From NCBI RefSeq assembly GCF_003820355.1, contig NZ_RPOK01000002.1:248001-312000 (forward strand): 64,000 nt of DNA, written 5' to 3'. Of the stretch, positions 58,637-64,000 are shown one piece after another. Numbering within the stretch: the stretch's first letter is position 1; each line of letters starts with the position of its first letter. A model generated the notes under the pieces. It searched no databases. It was not told the DNA's origin and worked only from the letters and a program-made list of their open reading frames with translations. Source of the DNA: Paralteromonas sediminis (GTDB lineage: Bacteria; Pseudomonadota; Gammaproteobacteria; Enterobacterales; Alteromonadaceae). The position numbers were made by a program, and so were the translations under genes.

Positions 58637-60154
58637 TCATGCGCCAAAATCGAAGTCGTGTTGAATGATATAGTCGCTGAATGTGGCAATGTCCGGGGGA
58701 GCTCTAAGTGGCGGCATAAGAGAGTCGTTGTCAGTTTCCGGCAAATTTTGCTTTTCCAAATATGACAAGATTTTATTGATAACGCTGGCGTCGGTTATGC
58801 AAGCAATGATCTTTACGTTAAATTTCTCACACACCTCGCATTGCGTGATATCGATGTTGAATACACGCTTAAGGCGTTGCGCCCATGACATACTGCGCGC
58901 ATGATAGGGTTTATCAGAATCAATTAGATGTTCTGCTAAACGAGGGCTATTCTTTCCACGTTGTGAAGCGGTTACCTCTGCTCGCACATGACTATTCGAG
59001 GCAAACACCCCGTAAAAACGAGTAAGATTTAATCTGGGCGGTGGCACCAGCGCGGCTAGTTTACTCACAAAATCCAGCGGGCTGAAAGACACGTGAGTCG
59101 TGCCATTGCTGTAGGGTGTCTTGAGTTCATAACGCACTTTTCCTGAGTTGGTCAGGCTCAATCTTTGCTCGCTAATTGCGGGCCGCGCTATGTATCTGCA
59201 CAAACGTTCCAGCTTGTTAGCTTGGTGACTGTCTGCAATCACCCCAGCGTGTAAGCTAAAACCGTTTATTTGAGCTAATTGACCGTAATGTTGTTCGTCT
59301 TTGGCAGGTAAGGTTTGCAAGGCAAAGACTTTTTTGCCTGTATCTGGTCCTACAGCCATGCGGTAATTGACAGAGGCCGCTTGCAAGGGCAGTAAACTAT
59401 CTTCGTCATCCATGGGTAAATCGAGAAATGTGTTGTCGATATTCCGTTGAATAAGCCCGGCCTTCTCCAAGTAGATCGCGATGCGATGGCTAATGACATT
59501 CACGAGGCTTTCCATATCATTGTGGTTTGGTGCTTTAATGCACTTGAATTTGGACTGTCCACACTCCTGAGTGATAACGCCTTCCAAAAAGAGCATGTGA
59601 AAGTGAATGTTTAAATTCAACGCACTGCCAAAACGCTGAATGTAAGTTACCGCTCCTGTGTTTGCTTGCTTTTTCAGGTACCCAGCTCGATGAATAATAT
59701 CTGTCGCAATAGCACGGTGGATGATTTGCATGATATTGCTTAAATATTTGGGATATCTGGCGAGTAACAACCTTAGTGGAATGGGCAAACTCAACACCCA
59801 TTGACGTACTGGATATTCATGTAGGACATCATCGACCAATAGCTTGGCACTCTCGGCCATGCGTCTTGTCCCACACCTTGGACAAAAGCCCCGCTTTTTG
59901 CAACTAAAGGCTAGCAGCTTTTCATGTTTGCAATCGTCACATACCACACGAAGAAAACCATGTCCAAGACGCCCACACTTAAGAAATTCTTCAAATTCTT
60001 TTTCTACATGCCGTGGCAGCGATTTCACTTGACGTGAAAGCTGCTCAAGAAATTCTGGATAGTGATGTTCGACCAATTGATATAGTAACGTGTGCTCTGG
60101 TCGGTGGCGTTTATAGATATGCGTGTGAGTGGCTAACAATGGCGTCCTTGTCAA
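58637..60154 (-). mobile_element. IS91-family transposase, intact
   Basis: The 505-aa HUH rolling-circle transposase is full length. The N-terminal zinc-binding region holds CDDCKHEKLL and CKKRGFCPRCG, the HUH metal motif is NIHFHMLFLEG near residue 185, and the catalytic-Tyr region is RLCRYIARP near residue 315. It moves by single-strand replication, needs no terminal inverted repeats and makes no target duplication. It lies between tRNA-Val and a truncated NYN gene, so it probably disturbed that gene. The frame is complete, so it may still be active. Confidence 0.9.
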
Positions 60155-60313
60155 GGGTTGGCAGCTCAGTGTGCAGATGGTTTTGCTGTTAGTCTACTGG
60201 CCTTTGAGATGGAAAATTCATTTCTCCAAGGTCCGGTTTACGTACAGGCTGTGTGAAAACTCATTTTTTATCGATGCCGTTACCAATACCTCGGCACGGT
60301 AACTTTAAGGTTT
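60155..60313. other. Probable outer end of the IS91 element
   Basis: This 159-nt flank carries GTTACC ... GGTAAC as an interrupted inverted repeat (60279-60303) and GGCTGTGTGAAAACTC, a string resembling insertion-sequence ends. The NYN frame begins right after it. The terIS end is probably here, but the exact base is unknown. Confidence 0.4.
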
Positions 60314-60766
60314 GTGCAAAACATCTATTACACCTGCAAGCAGACTTTTCAACAGTCATTTAATTATCGCCAGCTCTATTCTCAGCTTGCGGTCGACTAC
60401 AATTTGGTGACTGCGAATGTGTATGCGATTGAGAGTAATAACGACGGCCAACACAAATTCCAAACAGCGCTGCGCAGCATGGGGTTTACTGTGAAGCTCA
60501 AACCCTATATTCAGCGCCAGGACGGAACCGCAAAAGGCGATTGGGATGTGGGGATTACCATCGATATCATGGACGCTTCAAGTGCTGTTGAACACGTGTT
60601 TCTGCTCAGTGGTGACGGTGATTTTGACCGTTTAATGCGACGTTTGAAGCAGTCTGATAACCTTACGACCCATGTGATCAGTGCAGAACCATTAACTGCT
60701 CTTTCATTGATTAACAGTGTCGATCACTACACACCAATCTCGGCAGACATGTTGTTGAGCAAATAA
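60314..60766 (+). pseudogene. NYN-domain (LabA/DUF88-like) nuclease, N-terminus missing
   Basis: The open frame is 150 aa and starts GTG-CAA-AAC (VQNIYYTCKQ). Family members normally read F-[IV]-D-V-Q-N-[IV]-Y-Y with 8-10 residues before it, so the first catalytic Asp and the real start are missing; the codons upstream read TVTLRF. The rest is intact: KLKPYIQR, KGDWDVGITID and LLSGDGDFD (D101, D103). NYN proteins are PIN-like RNases. The break coincides with the edge of the IS91 flank, so truncation by insertion is the simplest reading. A short inactive product may be made. Confidence 0.65.
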
Positions 60767-60797
60767 AAAAGGCAAGGGGATAAGCCCTCTTGCCTTT
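60765..60797. terminator. Terminator between NYN remnant and M24 pseudogene
   Basis: GGCAAGGGG and CCCTCTTGCC pair with one bulge around ATAAG. The reverse strand is followed by six T and the forward strand by three, so it is stronger for the reverse gene. Confidence 0.75.
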
Positions 60798-60817
60798 ATG
60801 ACGCGAGTGCCGTATCC

Positions 60818-62161
60818 CTACCGAATGAGATGCCACTGCGTTTGGCGACCAGCTAAATACCAAACGGTTTCGCCATCAAAAACGGCACTTTGCTCGAGTT
60901 TGATTTGGATCCACTGGTTGTTCCACTCGGGTAGTTGAGTTAAGAAATTCTCTTCTATAGCATATCCCGTATTGGGGTATAGCTTCCAATCACCTTGCAC
61001 GGGGGTTGCCTTGATTGTCCCACATGCCAATCGTCGGACCGCTGGCGTGACCTAACATGCCGAGCGGATGGGTATAAGTGCTGCTTTTAATCCCTCCTGC
61101 TTTGCTGTCTTTTATGGTGTTTGCGAGGAGCTCGTTGCCTGTGTCACCGGTTTTAAAGTTACTGGTGAGTATATCCTGCTAACGATTGCCGATAGCCATC
61201 GCGTCCTTGAGACCTTGTGGCACATCGTTTTCTTCCATTTTGAGGACATAGGCCATTTCCTGCGTATCGGTACACAGCGTCATGTAGCAGATTCCAACAT
61301 CAGTATGAATGATATCGCCGGGTAACACAGTACGATTGTACACGCCCATAAACACGTCACCTTTACTGGTCTCGTCACCTTCGCGTTGGATGTTTACGTA
61401 TGGTTGAAACCACGGACGCAACTGCAGTTCCTCGAAGCGTTCGCGGATATACCATGCAATATCATCTGTCGTGGTTGCACCAGGCGTTATCACTTTGTTT
61501 GAAAACGCTTCCGCTATTACACCTCGGGCTAGTGTGACAACTTGGGGGTAGATATTGAGTTCATTTTCACTGCGTGTTTCGAGCCAACGGACCACCAGAT
61601 CTTCAGCACTGGTAAGGCGCGCCTGATAGGTTTCAGGTAAATACTTCAATAATTGTTGATGTAAACCAACACTCAGACCATCTGCCAATGCCCAATCTTC
61701 ACTGATATTGATACCGATGCGTTTGGGATCGCGCTCCGCGATTACCTCAGCCAAACGTTGCCATTGTTGCTCCTTGGTACCACCATCCCATACTGTTGGA
61801 TAAACTTCTCCAATTGGATAGCGGCTTACGCTGAAACGGTCAACAGAGCCATCTTCTTGCTTGTGAAATACCAGTATTGTCGTGCGTCGTGCTGCAAATG
61901 TGGGTTGTGGCACTAAAGTGTAAAACAAGCGGTCTTCGCCATACTCGCGATTGATCACTAACCACATATCAAGATCTGCTTCTTGCATCAATTTAGGTAG
62001 CAGACTGTCGAGACGACCGATTACCATTTCATTCAATGGTTCAACCCGCTCTTTAAATGACAAAACGTCCGGCAGCGCTTGTATAACACGCCCTTGACTG
62101 AAGTCAGCGGCGCTGGTTGAGAAAATTAACAGGGCTAGGGTAAGGATAGTAGTTTTCGCAT
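60818..62161 (-). pseudogene. Secreted M24 (Xaa-Pro aminopeptidase-like) peptidase, three lesions
   Basis: The restored reading is a signal peptide (MRKTTILTLALLIFSTSAA if one A is put back), an N-terminal domain (DMWLVINREYGEDRL) and an M24 pita-bread domain with metal ligands in HTDVGICYMTLCTDTQE. Lesions: (1) one A missing from the A-run at 62153-62156, which throws the signal peptide out of frame; (2) TAG at 61179-61181 inside GNR-x-QDIL, probably an old Leu codon; (3) a 2-nt loss near 61010 between MWDNQG and ATPVQGDW. The remaining metal residues lie after the stop, so no active enzyme is expected. Confidence 0.85.
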
Positions 62162-62338
62162 ATCCATGATTCTGTTTATTTTAGTGCTTTCAGTATGCCA
62201 GTATTCGATTAAAAAACAGCACGGTTGAATTCGTGAGAATGCTCGAACAAAGTTTAGTATTGCTCAGCATATTTCACCCTATCTTGACCTATACCGCCAT
62301 AGGATGAATGACTCTTTGTCAACACTGGAGTGGTAAAT

Positions 62339-63559
62339 ATGTGGATGAGAATGGTTTTTTTGATAGCGGCGCTTACGTTGTCCGGCTGTTCGGTGGTCAA
62401 CACGTTGCGTATGAAAAGTGCCAATGATGAACTGTCACCTATTTGGCCTCAAGGCCAGACTGAACACGAATTTGATGCTGTATATATCGGTCATAAGCCC
62501 TATGTGCATGTGACGATGGACGGTCAGGAGTTATTGTTTCTAATCGATAGCGGTGCTTCCTTCACTATGCTGTTTGATACACCAAAAGGTCGTAAGGTTT
62601 CTATTACCAAAGGCTTTGAATTGGCTATTGCAGGGTGGGGGCAAGAATCCAAAACACCTGCTTATCAAGCGGCTGTTGCCTCCATCGCATTCGGGGATGT
62701 GGTATTCAACGATCTGAAAGTTGCTTACATTCCACTGTCCACGACACCGTATTATCACAGTGAGCAAGAAGCGATCATGGATGGTGTTATTGGTCACGAT
62801 CTTATGCGCCATTTCGCATGGACATTCGACAAAAAACATGGCCGTATTACGCTAAATAGAGAATCTGTACTGACACCGGGAGATCAATGGAGTGTCGGTT
62901 TTGATACAACATTTAGCAAGTTGAACATTCCAGCCAAGCTGAATTTTAACGACCAGGTATCAGTTGAGCGTGATATTGTGATCGATACTGGTAGCCGCCA
63001 TTATTTGAAGCTGAATACTGCTTTTATTGCCAATGAGCAAGTAACGTTTCCAGCGACAGTTACTGCGGCAGACTTTGGGCTAAGCGGTAAGGTTGAACAC
63101 CAACGAGCAACCATTGACAGTCTATCGTTTGGCGAACATACCTTTAAACGGGTCAAAACCAATCTCATCCCAAGCGAGGACGAAGATGATTGGTGGGTGA
63201 TTGGCAGCGCGCTAATGAATCAATACGTCTCGATCATTGACTACCATTCATCTCAGTTCGCTCTAGTACCGTATGCAGGAGGGGCTTTCGAGATGCAGTA
63301 CAATTTGGCTGGGTTAGAGCTACGCAAACTTCGCAACGGCCATTTGATCGTGCGCTATGTTTCACCTGACTTTCCCGCTTCGGATGCAGGCATAGCTGTC
63401 GGTGACGTAATTGTCTCGCTAAACGGTATTCCAAGTACTGACTTAACCGAAGAAGATTGGCTTACGATGGCGGATACGCCACAATCACTGTCATTATGCA
63501 TGTTACGCAAAACCTGTGTGTCACTGCCATTAGAACACATAAAAGGTTATTCAAAGTAG
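62339..63559 (+). CDS. Lipoprotein with two retropepsin-like lobes and a PDZ domain
   Basis: The 406-aa protein starts at MWMRMVFLIA, 8 nt after GGAG. The lipobox is TLSGC (C17). Two aspartyl-protease-like lobes are present: DSG at 70-72 with VIGHDLM near 150, and DTG at 216-218 with VIGSALM near 280. Each lobe thus has its own catalytic Asp and hydrophobic-hydrophobic-Gly signature, a single-chain arrangement like pepsin built from retropepsin-type halves. A PDZ domain follows (about 325-400: LIVRYVSPDFPASDAGI). It is 8 nt upstream of a probable sensor gene. The function is unknown. Confidence 0.78.
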   Translation: MWMRMVFLIAALTLSGCSVVNTLRMKSANDELSPIWPQGQTEHEFDAVYIGHKPYVHVTMDGQELLFLIDSGASFTMLFDTPKGRKVSITKGFELAIAGWGQESKTPAYQAAVASIAFGDVVFNDLKVAYIPLSTTPYYHSEQEAIMDGVIGHDLMRHFAWTFDKKHGRITLNRESVLTPGDQWSVGFDTTFSKLNIPAKLNFNDQVSVERDIVIDTGSRHYLKLNTAFIANEQVTFPATVTAADFGLSGKVEHQRATIDSLSFGEHTFKRVKTNLIPSEDEDDWWVIGSALMNQYVSIIDYHSSQFALVPYAGGAFEMQYNLAGLELRKLRNGHLIVRYVSPDFPASDAGIAVGDVIVSLNGIPSTDLTEEDWLTMADTPQSLSLCMLRKTCVSLPLEHIKGYSK

Positions 63560-63567
63560 GGTACTCA

Positions 63568-64000
63568 ATGCCAATTAAATCCATTCGCTCTCGGTTGTTT
63601 GTCACATTTGGCGCTCTAACTGCGGGCGTATGTATTGTATTCGCAGGTATAACCTGGTTGTTCGCAGTGATCACTGAAGATGACGTGGTAAAGCAGGTTA
63701 TGCATACCGAGGCGCGGTTTATTCAAGCGGTATATGAGCAAACCGGACAGCGGGTGCAGCCGCGAGTGGATTACATATTACTGTTTAATCGCAAAGATGA
63801 ACTCAATCCGGCAATGCGAGCCGGCGTTGAGGAATACCAGCACGAGAAAGAGTTCGATGTAGAAGGGCATAATTTTCATTTTGAACGTTTCGAACTAGGT
63901 GAACAGGATCATTTTTGGTTGGTGATTGATGCGGCACAAATCGTTGTTATCGATAGTTTAAGCAAGCTGATTGGTTGGTTCGTTGGTGTGTCGTCTTTGC
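63568..64000 (+). CDS. Probable membrane sensor kinase, N-terminal part (runs off window)
   Basis: The frame is open from ATG to the end of the window (144 codons). A basic N-terminus (MPIKSIRSRLFVTF) and a helix (about residues 8-34) are followed by about 95 periplasmic residues and a second helix starting at KLIGWFVGV. This is the layout of a two-helix sensor histidine kinase, but HAMP and kinase domains are not in view, so the family is a guess. It is 8 nt after the lipoprotein gene and probably cotranscribed with it. Confidence 0.6.
   Translation, partial: MPIKSIRSRLFVTFGALTAGVCIVFAGITWLFAVITEDDVVKQVMHTEARFIQAVYEQTGQRVQPRVDYILLFNRKDELNPAMRAGVEEYQHEKEFDVEGHNFHFERFELGEQDHFWLVIDAAQIVVIDSLSKLIGWFVGVSSL

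Noticed and set aside
61068-61325. Forward frame of 85 codons inside the M24 gene
   Set aside because: It lies antisense to conserved M24 coding sequence; the reverse strand explains the conservation.

Overview
The window is chromosomal DNA from a gammaproteobacterium, most likely a marine member of the Alteromonadales (Alteromonas-like). This is inferred from the presence of seqA (confined to Dam-methylating gammaproteobacteria), from gene order shared with Escherichia coli and Vibrio, and from families common in Alteromonadales (DUF2897, DUF2164, DUF3369 response regulators, MoxR/DUF58/transglutaminase cluster). No species name can be read from the sequence alone.

Layout. 1-5.7 kb: the 3' part of carB, then greA, a SulP anion transporter, and an Hsp20 chaperone with its own heat-shock promoter and a candidate RNA thermometer. 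5.7-16 kb: a secreted amidohydrolase, the envelope/RNA cluster lnt-corC-ybeY-ybeZ-miaB opposite ubiF, a small membrane protein, an Na+/alanine symporter, and a Met-Leu-Gln-Gln tRNA operon in the E. coli metT-leuW-glnU-glnW order. 16-30.7 kb: an AsmA-like protein and a diguanylate cyclase, then the reverse-strand run lolB-ispE-tRNA-Gln-prs-lipoprotein-rRNA/tRNA methylase-rplY-pth-ychF diverging from hemA-prfA-prmC-response regulator-sirB2-kdsA. 30.7-36.4 kb: a GcvA-like LysR regulator, an alpha/beta hydrolase, ygdD, rlmM and a free-standing second EF-G. 36.4-45.3 kb: a chemoreceptor, two GNAT acetyltransferases, an internally deleted PNPOx relic, a DsbA-like protein, and the MoxR/DUF58/transglutaminase operon. 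45.5-58.2 kb: seqA-pgm-glgP, an EAL protein, astE, UPF0145, then a six-gene reverse operon (ACT-domain protein, non-catalytic EIIA-like protein, yffB, dapE, an M15 peptidase, DUF2897) and a patatin-like phospholipase.

The last 6 kb (58.2-64 kb) is the only clearly accessory part. A tRNA-Val gene is followed by an intact IS91-family transposase, a NYN nuclease gene missing its N-terminus, a secreted M24 peptidase pseudogene with three separate lesions, a two-lobed retropepsin-like lipoprotein with a PDZ domain, and the start of a probable membrane sensor that runs off the window.

Most of the window is ordinary core genome. I did not find a convincing new multi-gene defence or mobile system. 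The more unusual signals are a candidate ROSE-type thermometer on hsp20, lnt with no standard start codon, an EIIA-like protein with both active-site histidines changed to glutamine beside an ACT-domain gene, an HD-GYP output domain that has lost its HD dyad, and the decay around the IS91 element.
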